From assembly GCA_041301185.1 (NCBI GenBank), contig JBFYSV010000061.1, forward strand, positions 1 to 39,750: a stretch of DNA of 39,750 nt, read 5' to 3'. Position 1 is the first letter of the stretch. Every line of letters begins with the position of its first letter. The stretch comes from JAQBDA01 sp041301185 (GTDB lineage Bacteria > Chloroflexota > Anaerolineae > Anaerolineales > UBA4823). Of the stretch, positions 26,270 through 35,493 are shown piece by piece. The position numbers and the translations under genes are program-made. Under the pieces are notes generated by a model. It had not been told where the DNA came from. It searched no databases and worked only from the letters and a program-made list of their open reading frames with translations.

Positions 26270-26878
26270 ATGTCAGCCAGTGCGGAAATAGCCAACCAGG
26301 TCCCATTATTCAATTACACCCTGGCAAGCGCAGATATGCGCTATATAGAAATCGGGGAACGCGTTATTTATTTGCGCACCGATCCGAACCGTGGCCTGGT
26401 GATACGCGGTGAAATTGAGGGATGTGGTTCAGCCTGTCACGTGGATCTAAGCCAGATCTTTCTGGAATACACCTTAAGCTGCGAGGGCTGCCGCCAGGCA
26501 GGCGTTGTGGAAGAGGCTGTGGTTTATTTTGGCGAACGCTTAGGCAATCTGCTGGCAGCCCGGATTTACCCGGATCGCGAGTCGATACCGGAGATAGAGC
26601 GCCTGACAGGTATTTTTGATTGTGTTTTTACCTCGATGGACCTGCCATACTCTCTGGACCGGGAAACAGGCAGCCTTCATTACCGGTTTCACAGGTGCCC
26701 CTTCTGTGATAACCAGCAATTTGCTGGCTTTTTACGATCAGTGGAGATGGCTCGCCTGGGGTTTATCGCTTTGTGCGAGAGCATCCTGAAAAATCTTGCC
26801 CCAGGCTGGGGGCTGGCTAAGCCCGACCGGAGTGCTCTGGGTAATCCGTTGCTGGAAGTGCTTCTGGTCAGTCCTTAG
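26270..26878 (+). CDS. Cysteine-rich protein of unknown function
   Basis: A 202-residue soluble protein that I do not recognise. It carries four short Cys clusters: CGSAC (Cys52, 56), CEGC (Cys71, 74), Cys118, and HRCPFC (Cys143, 146). These would suit a zinc site or an iron-sulfur cluster. There is no signal peptide or membrane span. ATG 26270 is chosen because GAGGTGAG precedes it; the frame is open to 26228 without a better start. It follows typA by 96 bp. It is convergent with the formate dehydrogenase/two-component operon, with only 12 bp between stops. Any role with either neighbour is speculation. Confidence 0.75.
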   Translation: MSASAEIANQVPLFNYTLASADMRYIEIGERVIYLRTDPNRGLVIRGEIEGCGSACHVDLSQIFLEYTLSCEGCRQAGVVEEAVVYFGERLGNLLAARIYPDRESIPEIERLTGIFDCVFTSMDLPYSLDRETGSLHYRFHRCPFCDNQQFAGFLRSVEMARLGFIALCESILKNLAPGWGLAKPDRSALGNPLLEVLLVSP

Positions 26879-26890
26879 TGCCGGAAATCG

Positions 26891-28030
26891 TCAAGAACCG
26901 GCGACGGGCAGCGAAAAGGTGAAGGTTGAGCCTTTGCCCGTCTCGGATTCGACCCGGATTTCTCCCTCCGCTTTTTCGATAATTTGCTTGATGATTGCCA
27001 GCCCGAGCCCGGTGCCTGGGATATTTAATTCTTTTGCGTTCCTGGCGCGATAAAATTCGCTGAATAGCTGATCCATTCCGTCTGCCGGGATGCCAATTCC
27101 TGTGTCTTGAACCACACCGGTGATTTGAGAGCTCTCCCAGCGAAGCAGGATATTGATCTTTCCCCCTGGCGGTGTGTACTTGATTGCATTCGAGATCAGG
27201 TTGGTCCAGATGCTCTTTACGTGGTCAGCAGGCATATAAACCGGCGGCAAATCCGGGGCGATGTCGGCAGTCAGGCGCAAATTTTTCTCAGCCGCCTGAG
27301 GTTCCAGCTCGCGGATCACCTCGCTGAGCTCAGCATCTACCTGTACCATTTCAGCTTTCTTCTTTCCCTTTATCTCTTTTAATCGACCGAACTCGAGCAA
27401 ATCTGAGATCAGGCTAAGTTGCTCCTTGGCTCTCTGTTGAGCGCGTTGCAGGTATTCGCTCTGTTGGTCTTGGGGGATGTAATTGTTCAGGATCAGATCC
27501 AAGTAGGTGGTGATTGCAGATATCGGTGCTTGTAGCTCGTGGGTTACGAGGCGAATAAAGGCTACTTTGGCTCGGTCCAGCTCTTCTAGCCTCTTTTTCT
27601 CTTCCATCAGCCGTTGGGCTTCTGCCTCGATGTTTTTTAAACGTCTCGCCTCCAGGGATAATCGCCTGCGTTCCAACCCCTGGTTGATGACCAGGTTCAG
27701 GTCGTCGGTCGTGAAAGGTTTGGTCAAGAAATCATACGCGCCTTTTTTGATTGCCGCCACCGCGAGCTCAACCGTTGCATAACCGGTGATGATGATACAG
27801 ATGATGTCCGGGTCATGCTCGTGGATCACAGAGATCAGGTCGATGCCGCTGGTACCGGGCATCATCACGTCGATCAAGGCGAGCTCAAAATGACCGGTTT
27901 TGATCTTTGATATACCCTGGTCGGCATCCTCGGCAGTGTCCACAAAATAGCCTTGGGGGCTCAGGGCTCGTTTGCATCCTTCGCGGATGCCGGGCTCGTC
28001 ATCGATGACGAGAATATTGGCTTCAGTCAT
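26891..28030 (-). CDS. Response regulator receiver / histidine kinase hybrid
   Basis: A 379-residue cytoplasmic signalling protein. The receiver domain (residues ~4-118) has the acidic pair Asp10/Asp11, phospho-acceptor Asp54 and Lys104. A coiled linker (120-155) leads to HisKA with His164 in VTHELQAPIS. An HATPase domain follows with NLISNAIKYTPPGG (N box), DTGIGIP (G1) and GTGLGLAI (G2). This receiver-first arrangement suggests that the kinase is itself controlled by phosphorylation from another kinase, probably the membrane kinase encoded 18 bp upstream. No DNA-binding output domain is present. It is the last gene of the operon. Confidence 0.92.
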   Translation of the reverse strand: MTEANILVIDDEPGIREGCKRALSPQGYFVDTAEDADQGISKIKTGHFELALIDVMMPGTSGIDLISVIHEHDPDIICIIITGYATVELAVAAIKKGAYDFLTKPFTTDDLNLVINQGLERRRLSLEARRLKNIEAEAQRLMEEKKRLEELDRAKVAFIRLVTHELQAPISAITTYLDLILNNYIPQDQQSEYLQRAQQRAKEQLSLISDLLEFGRLKEIKGKKKAEMVQVDAELSEVIRELEPQAAEKNLRLTADIAPDLPPVYMPADHVKSIWTNLISNAIKYTPPGGKINILLRWESSQITGVVQDTGIGIPADGMDQLFSEFYRARNAKELNIPGTGLGLAIIKQIIEKAEGEIRVESETGKGSTFTFSLPVAGS

Positions 28031-28048
28031 AATAAGTCCGTCGAGTGC

Positions 28049-30043
28049 TTATTCGATCGTTTCAAGGATATTGAAATTGGTTTGATTGTTGGTTTTTACA
28101 CCGAGCAGTTTGATCGGCAGTTGGATCGTAAAACGGGTGCCCTTGCTCACTTCGCTGTGCACAAAAATCTGGCCGCGATGCATCTTAATAATCCCGTAGA
28201 TGATAGCCAGACCCAACCCGGTGCCTTTACCAACTGGCTTGGTAGTAAAGAACGGCGTGTATAGCTTGCTCAGGTGTTCAGCCGGGATACCCATTCCGTT
28301 GTCCTCAAACTCTACCGTCACCATTCCTTCAGGAGCCTGGCTTGTCTGGATGTGGAGAGATCCGCCGTCGGGCATGGCATCGATGGCATTCTCGATCAGG
28401 TTCACCACCACCTGGGTCAGCTGGGCAGGATCGGCCTGGATCTTGGGTAGCTTTGGGTAAAGCTTCAGATGGATCTGTACCGAGTTTGACTCGCAATTTT
28501 TAATCTCCAGCTCAACTACTTTAAGGATCAGGGAATTCAAATCGGTTGGCTGGGCGACAACCTGGTTCTGGCGAGCAAACTCGAGCAGTGAGGATACTAT
28601 CCCTTTGCAACGCTTGGTTTCCCTTACGATAATGGCGAGGTCATCAGCATGCGGCGAACTGGGATCGGTTTCCTTTTTTATGATGTCTGAATAAAGTAGA
28701 ATTGTGCCCAGAGGGTTGTTCAACTCGTGGGCTACGCCCGCAGCCAGCTGACCTAATGATGCCAGCTTTTCAGATTGCACCAGTTGATCCTGGGTGTTTT
28801 GTAAAGTATCTAGCATTGTATTGAACGAGCTTTCCAATAATCCTACTTCACCGCCTGCCTTTACAGGCACCCGGACGGTCATATCCCCGTCGGCAACGCG
28901 TCGATTTGCTGAGACCAATACCTTCAACTGGTCTAGGGGACGAGTGATCGCTCTGGAAACCGGCGTAGTAATCACAATGGTCAATAAGACTGTCCCGATA
29001 GCCACCAGGACAATTTGCTGGTTAAAGCTATTCACCAGGCGCTGGAAAGAAGCCTGTCTTGCGCCGACATAAAGGATACCGATCACCTCTCCGATGTGAT
29101 TTCTCAGCGGATCGTAACGGGTAACATAATCTTCATTGACTACAAACGCCGGACCAACGTACTCCTTACCCTGCTGGAGGACCACATTGCCCACTTCCTC
29201 CGAAATCCGGGTACCAATCGCACGATCGCCCTCGGCGGTTAAGACATTGGTAGAGACGCGCAAATCGCCCAGGAAAATTGTCACAGTGTCGATCGCGGCA
29301 ACCTCCTTGATCCGATCCACAAGTGTAAAGTCATTGTTTAGCAGGTGAAATGCCAGAACTGCACCGATGTTTCCCCCATTCTGATCCTTAATTCCCGCCA
29401 CACTGACCAGGCCTAATCCTGCGCTGCCCTCGCGTATATCAAACAGGTCTGGGGAAGCTTTTGGGGTGTCCAGGATTGAGATCCGGGCCTGGTCCGCCAG
29501 GCCTACCATGGCTAGAAAGTCTGAGGGCAAGATTTCTGTGGCAGAGGTTTTTTCCCCGGTTGCAAGTGTTTTTTGGATTATCGCCAGTTTCTTCCAATTG
29601 CCAGTCAAGTCAAGGGTTTGGGGTTGACCGTCGGAGCTCAAGTATTGTCCAGCAACCATATTGCCAGACCTGTCCAGCAGTGCTATCACTTGATTGCCGC
29701 CCAATCCTGGGGTGGATAGATAGTTGGCAATTTGCTGGTTGATGATCGTTCGCGCAGTGTCGCCGTCGTTAGATAGTTTCTGTATATTTTCGATAATCGA
29801 AGGGTCACTGGAAAGCCGGGCAGCGCCGCCCTCGATCTCCTGCAGCTTGAGATTATAGAATGATTGGGCAAGCTGCATATCTCTTGCCACACGTTCGTTC
29901 ATCGCATCTGACAGGTAATCGCCAATCGTCTGTGAAATTGCCCAGACACCAATTGCAATGCTGATGGCAGCAATCAGGGAAAAGGAGATCACCAGCACCA
30001 ACTGGAATGGAGCAGAAAAATATTGACGCAACCGGTTCATCAT
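28049..30043 (-). CDS. Membrane sensor histidine kinase (Cache-like, HAMP)
   Basis: A 664-residue sensor kinase. The first membrane span is at about residues 13-37. A ~300-residue extracellular region (about 40-340), compatible with a double Cache-type fold, leads to a second span at 342-362. Then come a HAMP domain (TRPLDQLKVLVSANRRVADGDMTVRVPV, 363-415), HisKA with His439 in AAGVAHELNNPLGTIL, and an HATPase domain with NLIENAIDAMPDGG, DNGMGIP and GTGLGLAI. The HELNNPL form of the H box places it in the NtrB/ZraS-like group. The start overlaps the ACT-domain gene by 4 nt. The ligand is unknown; a small organic acid such as formate is a reasonable guess from context. Confidence 0.93.
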   Translation of the reverse strand: MMNRLRQYFSAPFQLVLVISFSLIAAISIAIGVWAISQTIGDYLSDAMNERVARDMQLAQSFYNLKLQEIEGGAARLSSDPSIIENIQKLSNDGDTARTIINQQIANYLSTPGLGGNQVIALLDRSGNMVAGQYLSSDGQPQTLDLTGNWKKLAIIQKTLATGEKTSATEILPSDFLAMVGLADQARISILDTPKASPDLFDIREGSAGLGLVSVAGIKDQNGGNIGAVLAFHLLNNDFTLVDRIKEVAAIDTVTIFLGDLRVSTNVLTAEGDRAIGTRISEEVGNVVLQQGKEYVGPAFVVNEDYVTRYDPLRNHIGEVIGILYVGARQASFQRLVNSFNQQIVLVAIGTVLLTIVITTPVSRAITRPLDQLKVLVSANRRVADGDMTVRVPVKAGGEVGLLESSFNTMLDTLQNTQDQLVQSEKLASLGQLAAGVAHELNNPLGTILLYSDIIKKETDPSSPHADDLAIIVRETKRCKGIVSSLLEFARQNQVVAQPTDLNSLILKVVELEIKNCESNSVQIHLKLYPKLPKIQADPAQLTQVVVNLIENAIDAMPDGGSLHIQTSQAPEGMVTVEFEDNGMGIPAEHLSKLYTPFFTTKPVGKGTGLGLAIIYGIIKMHRGQIFVHSEVSKGTRFTIQLPIKLLGVKTNNQTNFNILETIE

Positions 30044-30513
30044 GGCAGCTCAAACGCCTGTTGGATAGCCGAAAAAGCTTGCTCCACCTTTTGGGATGGG
30101 ATGATTACAGAAAAGGTGGAGAGGGAGGTGCTGATCGCCTGGACAGGGATGCCTGCGGTATGCAATGCTGCTAGAAGCGCTCCAGCCAGCCCTGGTCTTA
30201 GGCGAAAGTCTGGTCCGTAGATGCCAATCGTAGTTACGTCTGGATAGATACTATCGATGTGGAGCTCTTGACAAGCTCGGATCGTGCCGATGATCTGCAG
30301 AGTACGGGTTTGCTCATCTTTATCAATGCAGAGTACCAGCAGCTCAACCTGATCAGGCCTCAAGATCTGCACCAAGAAGTGCACATTGATATTCGCTTCG
30401 CCTAGCGCACCAAGCAAGCTCCCATACCCGCTTGCCTGGTTGGGGGGACAGGTTAAGCTGATGCGCACGAGGTTCGTGTGCTGGATAATCCCGCCAAGCT
30501 TGATTTTGGACAA
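30040..30513 (-). CDS. ACT-domain protein (aspartokinase regulatory-domain-like)
   Basis: A 157-residue protein consisting of two ACT-like segments. The first (LVRISLTCPPNQASGYGSLLGALGEANINVHFLVQ) and the second (IGIYGPDFRLRPGLAGALLAALHTAGIPVQAISTS) both have the beta-alpha-beta pattern and the Gly-loop seen in the paired ACT domains of aspartokinases. No kinase domain is attached. ACT domains bind amino acids or other small ligands. The 4-nt overlap with the sensor kinase gene and the 12-bp spacing to the CheY-like gene suggest a role in the same signalling chain, perhaps as a ligand-dependent modulator. That role is inferred, not shown. Confidence 0.82.
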   Translation of the reverse strand: MSKIKLGGIIQHTNLVRISLTCPPNQASGYGSLLGALGEANINVHFLVQILRPDQVELLVLCIDKDEQTRTLQIIGTIRACQELHIDSIYPDVTTIGIYGPDFRLRPGLAGALLAALHTAGIPVQAISTSLSTFSVIIPSQKVEQAFSAIQQAFELP

Positions 30514-30525
30514 TGGTCGTCTCGT

Positions 30526-30906
30526 TCAGTTCTTAGGTAGATATTTGTTAACCTGCCGGATCAGCTCATCGGCTGAGATTGGTTTGCTCAAGAAGGCGTT
30601 GATATGGATGAACTCGTCGGTAGGGAATAGCTCAGCGTAATCCGTGTTAGCGATGGACGTGACCATGATAATGGGGACTTCCCGTAAATCTGGGTCGTCA
30701 TGCATGCGCTGGCTGACGGAGAGCCCTTCGAGGACGGTATCCATGATCACATCCAGGATAACCAGGTCGGGTTTTTCCTCCCGGGCACGGCGGTAGCCTG
30801 TATCGCCGTTGGGAGCCGAGATCACTTCATGGTTGTTCTTTTCCAGGATGATTTTGGTGGCGCTGACGAAATCTGGATCATCGTCAACAACGAGAATTTT
30901 AGGCAT
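30526..30906 (-). CDS. Single-domain response regulator (CheY-like)
   Basis: A 126-residue stand-alone receiver. The acidic pocket is DDD (residues 8-10), the phospho-acceptor is Asp52 in VILDVIMD, a Thr follows in MVTSI and the Lys is Lys108 in FLSKPIS. No output domain is attached. GAAGGAG lies just before ATG 30906, 30 bp after the NuoF-like gene, so it is transcribed with the formate dehydrogenase genes. It may shuttle phosphate between the two kinases encoded downstream or bind a protein target. Confidence 0.92.
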   Translation of the reverse strand: MPKILVVDDDPDFVSATKIILEKNNHEVISAPNGDTGYRRAREEKPDLVILDVIMDTVLEGLSVSQRMHDDPDLREVPIIMVTSIANTDYAELFPTDEFIHINAFLSKPISADELIRQVNKYLPKN

Positions 30907-30936
30907 GAATAACTCCTTCGAAGCCCACTGGCTTGG

Positions 30937-32208
30937 TTAGTTACGGCTGGTGAAACATTTTTTGTGGGTGATATGGTACTCGTACTCTTGGCGGAACTTG
31001 AGGATCGTCGAGCGAGCGGGGTTAACCAGGGCAGCTCCCATTGGACAGAATGTGCGCCCGTCGATTTGCTCTGCCAGGTATAATGCCTGGTCGATATCCT
31101 CCGCCAACCCTTTGCCTTTTTCGATGCGGTCCAGGATTTCGTACAGGCGTACTGAGCCAATCCGGCAGGGCACGCAGCGACCGCAAGATTCGTGGGCAAA
31201 GAATTTGGTTGTGCGGCGGGCAGCTTCTACCATGCAAGTACTTTCATCCATGACGACGATTGCCCCTGTCCCTAGTTGTGAGCCAGCGGCTTCCAGGGTT
31301 TCAAATGCCATCGGGGTATCTACCTGGTCGGCGGTCAACACCGGTGTGGATGCACCGCCGGGGATGATCGCTTTGAGCTTTCTGTCGCTCCACATGCCCC
31401 CGGCATGCTCGTAGATGATCTCGCTAAGCGGAATCCCTAAAGGGAGTTCGTAGTTTCCGGGTCGTTTGACATGCCCGCTCACAGAAAAAATCTTGGGTCC
31501 CTTGCTCTGCTCTGTTCCAATGCCGGCAAACCACTCAGCGCCCCTGGATATGATATGCGGAATACAGGCTAAGGTTTCGATATTTTGGACCAGGGTTGGA
31601 AAACCAAACAGCCCGGTTTGCGCTGGATAGGGAGGTTTCATGCGGGGATTGCCCGGCTTACCTTCCAGCGATTCGATCATGGCTGTCTCTTCACCGCAGA
31701 TATACGCCCCTGCACCGCGGTGGACGGACAAATCCAGGCTGAAGCCAGTGCCAAGGATATTCTTCCCCAGGTAGCCGTATTCGTACGCATCTGCAATCGC
31801 TTTGATCCAGCGTTTTACACCCAGGAAGAATTCCCCCCGGATATAGACGTAAGCCCGGCTTGCCCCGACTGCATAGCTGGCGATGATTACCCCTTCAATG
31901 ATCTGGTGCGGATCGCGCTCGACGATCTGGCGGTCTTTGAACGTACCCGGCTCGCCTTCATCTGTATTGACGGCAACGATCTTCTGCAGTTGGGGATCCT
32001 TGGGCATAAAGCCCCACTTGACCCCTGCCGGGAAACCCGCCCCTCCCCGGCCGCGTAACCCCGACCGCTTGACGATATCGATCAGCTCTTCTGGAGTATG
32101 CTCTGTCAGCGCTTTGCGGGCTGCCTGGTAACCGCCATTTGCCAGATATGTGGTAATTTTTTCGGCATCCGGGCGGTGGATGTTTTGGGTTAAGACAGGT
32201 TCAAACAT
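30937..32208 (-). CDS. NuoF-like NADH-binding flavoprotein (second diaphorase subunit)
   Basis: A 423-residue homologue of the 51-kDa NADH:FMN subunit. The FMN/NADH-binding loops are GLRGRGGAGFPAGVKWGF (residues 50-67), NTDEGEPGTFKDR (81-93) and GAGAYICGEETAMIESLEGK (165-184). Four Cys for a [4Fe-4S] cluster are Cys342, 345, 348 and 388. It lacks the ferredoxin tail of the NuoF/HndC-like protein encoded further upstream and is therefore more like the complex I subunit. It is encoded 12 bp after its NuoE partner. Its likely job is to pass electrons between NAD(H) or NADP(H) and the formate dehydrogenase. A second paralogue in the same operon is unusual. Confidence 0.94.
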   Translation of the reverse strand: MFEPVLTQNIHRPDAEKITTYLANGGYQAARKALTEHTPEELIDIVKRSGLRGRGGAGFPAGVKWGFMPKDPQLQKIVAVNTDEGEPGTFKDRQIVERDPHQIIEGVIIASYAVGASRAYVYIRGEFFLGVKRWIKAIADAYEYGYLGKNILGTGFSLDLSVHRGAGAYICGEETAMIESLEGKPGNPRMKPPYPAQTGLFGFPTLVQNIETLACIPHIISRGAEWFAGIGTEQSKGPKIFSVSGHVKRPGNYELPLGIPLSEIIYEHAGGMWSDRKLKAIIPGGASTPVLTADQVDTPMAFETLEAAGSQLGTGAIVVMDESTCMVEAARRTTKFFAHESCGRCVPCRIGSVRLYEILDRIEKGKGLAEDIDQALYLAEQIDGRTFCPMGAALVNPARSTILKFRQEYEYHITHKKCFTSRN

Positions 32209-32220
32209 TGGATCACCAAT

Positions 32221-32676
32221 CTATTTCGCTGCAAGCTCGGCCAGTAATTCATCAAGCCGCTCAAAGGTGATGTCCCCGTACAATTCGTCGTTCACCTTGA
32301 TGGCGGGCGCATAATCGCATGCAGCCAGGCATTGCACAACTTCGAGGGTGAATTTACCATCCGGTGTGGTTTCGCCAGGCTGAATGTTAAGGGTTTTGAT
32401 CAGGTGATCCAGAAAGGGTTCTGCACCACCCACCAGGTAACAGGACAAACCCTCGCATACCTGGATGCGATATTGCCCCTGGGGCTGCATTCTGAACATG
32501 GTATAAAAACTGGCTGTTGAATACACTTGCCCCGGTCTGAGATTAAGACGATCTGCAACCCTCTGGATGGCCTCCGGGCTAAGCCAGCCATACTGTTCTT
32601 GAGCGATGTATAGCGCTGATAGCAGCATGGCGCGTGATCTCGCATCCCCGCCTATTATTTTGGATTCTGGTAGCAT
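32221..32676 (-). CDS. NuoE-like [2Fe-2S] thioredoxin-fold subunit (second copy)
   Basis: A 151-residue homologue of the 24-kDa subunit of complex I. It has an N-terminal helical part (LLSALYIAQEQYGWLSPEAIQRVADRL) and a thioredoxin-like domain. The four cluster ligands lie in CEGLSC and CLAAC. GGAGA lies before ATG 32676. It pairs with the NuoF-like protein encoded directly after it and carries one electron-transfer cluster between the flavin and the rest of the complex. Confidence 0.93.
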   Translation of the reverse strand: MLPESKIIGGDARSRAMLLSALYIAQEQYGWLSPEAIQRVADRLNLRPGQVYSTASFYTMFRMQPQGQYRIQVCEGLSCYLVGGAEPFLDHLIKTLNIQPGETTPDGKFTLEVVQCLAACDYAPAIKVNDELYGDITFERLDELLAELAAK

Positions 32677-32703
32677 TTTTGTCTCCGGGCGTAAGAGAGC
32701 CTT

Positions 32704-35463
32704 TTACGCCGCCTCAACCTTAACTGCACACACCTTGAACTCCGGGATTTTCGCCACCGGATCCAGAGCAGCCAATGTTAGCTCGTTCGCTGAAGCCTCC
32801 GGGAAGTGGAAATTAGCATAGACTACTCCGGGGGGGACGCGCTCAGTAACCCATGCCTCTGCCTCAATACTACCCCGGCGGGAGGAGACCCGGACCCGAT
32901 TGCTGCCGTTCAGCCCCAACCGGACAGCGTCTTCTTCATTAATTTCGATCAGCGGTTTGCTATATATCTCCAGCAATCCCTGGGATCGCCGGCTCATTTC
33001 GCCGCCATGCCAGTGATAAAGCACGCGACCAGTGCTCAACAGGTACGGGTACTCTTCGTCTGGGAGTTCGGCGGGCTCAACGTGCTCGACAGGCATAAAC
33101 ATGCCCAGGCCACGGGTGAACTGGCCAACATGCAGGATCGGGGTTCCAGGGTGGGTGGCATCTTTCACAGGCCACTGGAAGGTTTCGCCGCGTTCCAGGC
33201 GTGCATGGCTGACGCCTGCATAGCTGGGGGTGAGAGCGGCAATTTCCTTCATAATCTCCACCGGAGAAGCATAATCCCATCCGGAATATTCAGCATCGGA
33301 GATCTTTTTCCCGCTTTCAGAGAGCAATCCATGAGCCAAATCGGTGATAATTTGCCAGTCCTCGCGGGCTTCGCCGGGTGATTCGACCGCTTTGCGAACC
33401 AGCTGGATCCGCCTTTCGGTGTTGGTAAACGTACCGCTCTTTTCTGCAAAGCTGGCTGCCGGCAAGAGTACATCGGCGTACGGCTCGGTTTCGGTTGGGA
33501 AGATATCTTGCAGGACGATGAAATCGCAGGCATCCAGGCAGCGCCGGATATGGTTCGTGTCTGGATCGCTCATTAATGGGTCTTCCCCCATAATATAGAG
33601 CGCCTTGATCTTTCCATCCAGAATACCCGGGATCATCTCGGTCACGGTCATGCCGATCTTGCCAGAAAGCGGTGTTCCCCAGGCTGTTTCGAATTTTTGC
33701 CGGGCTGATTCGTTGGTCACCGGTTGGTACCCCGTAAATACATTGGGCAGACCGCCTAAATCGCAAGCACCCTGGACATTATTCTGGCCGCGCAGGGGGT
33801 TGACACCCCCGCCCGCTACTCCCATGTTTCCTAGTAGCATTTGCAGGTTTGCCAGATTCATCACATTGCGCACGCCGGTGACGTGCTGGGTAATCCCCAT
33901 TGCCCACAAGACCGCCATGGGCTTGGTGGTGCCCATGATCTCGGCTGCCTGATACAGCTGTCTTACCTGCACGCCGGTAATATCAGCTACTCTGTCCGGT
34001 GTGTACTCTTGCACCAGGGCTTTGAATTCTTCAAAGCCTTCGGTTCGTTCCCCAATGAAAGACTGGTCTTCCAGCCCCTTCTCCAGGATGATATTCATCA
34101 GACCGTTGATCAAGGCATTATCGGTGCCGGGCTTGTGGCGCAGGTGGAGGGTGGCGAAATCCGTTAGCTGAATACGCCGCGGGTCGGCAACGATTAATGT
34201 GGTCCCTCGCTGTTTTACGGCTTGCCGGATGCGCATCCCGATGACCGGGTGCTGCTCGGTTGTGTTGGAGCCGATGACAAAGATCGCCTTTGCCTGAGTG
34301 GTGATATCTTCGATGGAGTTAGACATCGCACCAGAGCCAAATGATGTGGCCAGACCGGCCACAGTGCTGCTGTGTCAAAGACGGGCGCAATGGTCTATAT
34401 TATTTGTCCCAATCACCTGCCGGGCAAGCTTGTTCATCAGGTAATTTTCTTCGTTGGTGCACTTGGCAGATGTCAATATGCCAACCGTGTCAGGTCCATG
34501 CTCGTCCCGGGCCTGGCGCAGCTTGCGAGTAGTAATCTCCAGGGCCGTCTCCCAGTCCACCTCAACCCATTCGCCCCGATCTCCGTTGCGCGGCACTCCA
34601 TCCAGGAGATATTTGCGCACGCGTGGTTTCTTAAGGCGATCTGGGTGGTGGACATAATCATAGCCAAACCTGCCCTTCACGCAGGTCCAGCCGTGGTTGG
34701 CGGGACCATCCCAGGCAGAGTCTACCCGGATGATCTTATTATCTTTCACTTCTAATACAAGCTGGCAACCTACCCCACAATAAGAGCAAACTGTCTGTAC
34801 TTTCTTGACTTGCCAGGCGCGACCTTGCCCGATCGATAATTTGGGGTACAGGGCGGCAGTTGGGCAAACCGCCACGCAGCTGCCGCAGAACTCACACGGG
34901 CTATCCGCCATGAAGGCATCTGCCCCAAACGCAATTCGGGCATTAAAGCCTCGGTAGACCACGCTGATCGCATCCACCCCATTGATATGGCTGCAAGCCC
35001 GGACACATCGCCGGCACAGAATGCATTTGTTCCGGTCGACCTGGATAAACGGGTTGGGGTCATCGATTGGATACTGGTGATGCAAGCCTGGGTAGACATC
35101 CGTCTTAACGCCATATTCGTACACCAGGTCTTGCAGGAGACAATCCCCGGTGGCATCGCAGGTCATGCAGTCAAAGGGATGGTCGGTGAGCAGCATTTCC
35201 AGGACAAACTTGCGCGCCTCGACCACTTTTGGCGAGCGGGTATGCACAACCAGGCCTTCTGTGGCGGGGAATGTGCAGGCAGGCTGCAAGCTGCGCTGGC
35301 GCTCGATTTCCACCAGGCAGATCCGGCAAGCGCCTTCTGGCGGCAAAGCAGGATGGTGGCACAAGATGGGAATATTAATATCCGCTTCCTGGGCTACTTC
35401 CAGGATGGTTTTCCCATATTCCGCCTGGATTTTACGACCGTCAATGGTGAGATTTACCTTCAT
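32704..35463 (-). CDS. Selenocysteine-containing formate dehydrogenase, NuoG-like N-terminus (single gene read through UGA)
   Basis: One 919-residue protein interrupted by an in-frame TGA (34375-34377) that I read as selenocysteine 363. The N-terminus is NuoG-like: a [2Fe-2S] domain (Cys35, 46, 49, 63), a His95/Cys99/Cys102/Cys108 cluster, and two ferredoxin clusters (Cys147-157, Cys190-200). The molybdopterin oxidoreductase follows with its own [4Fe-4S] ligands (Cys226, 229, 233, 261). The residues around the stop, NNIDHCARL-U-HSSTVAGL, match the Sec/Cys site of FdhF-type enzymes. The frame continues without a break through GSGAMSNSI to the C-terminal dinucleotide-binding domain (LLSTGRVLYHWHGGEMSRRS). 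It oxidises formate to CO2, or reduces CO2, in the cytoplasm; electrons go to the flanking NuoE/NuoF proteins. Confidence 0.9.
34345..34363 (-). promoter_or_regulatory. Bacterial SECIS element of the formate dehydrogenase gene
   Basis: On the minus strand, a perfect 7-bp stem (TGTGGCC with GGCCACA) carries the loop GGTCT. The loop begins 18 nt after the UGA. In E. coli fdhF the SelB-binding loop also contains GGUCU and is 18 nt from the UGA. This supports UGA decoding as selenocysteine. Confidence 0.82.
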
Positions 35464-35493
35464 CGGGTATTTGACTCCTTGCTGGGCTATGAA

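Noticed and set aside
31585..32058. A 157-codon plus-strand frame inside the NuoF-like gene.
   Set aside because: It is a shadow of the strongly conserved minus-strand NuoF-like gene and shows no domain or ribosome binding site.
34362..34377. Two separate genes (a ferredoxin-like protein ending at 34375 and an oxidoreductase starting at 34362), or a pseudogene with a nonsense mutation.
   Set aside because: Both parts are in the same frame, complete one protein of normal FdhA length, and the UGA sits at the family's catalytic Sec/Cys with a matching SECIS hairpin. All other conserved residues are intact.
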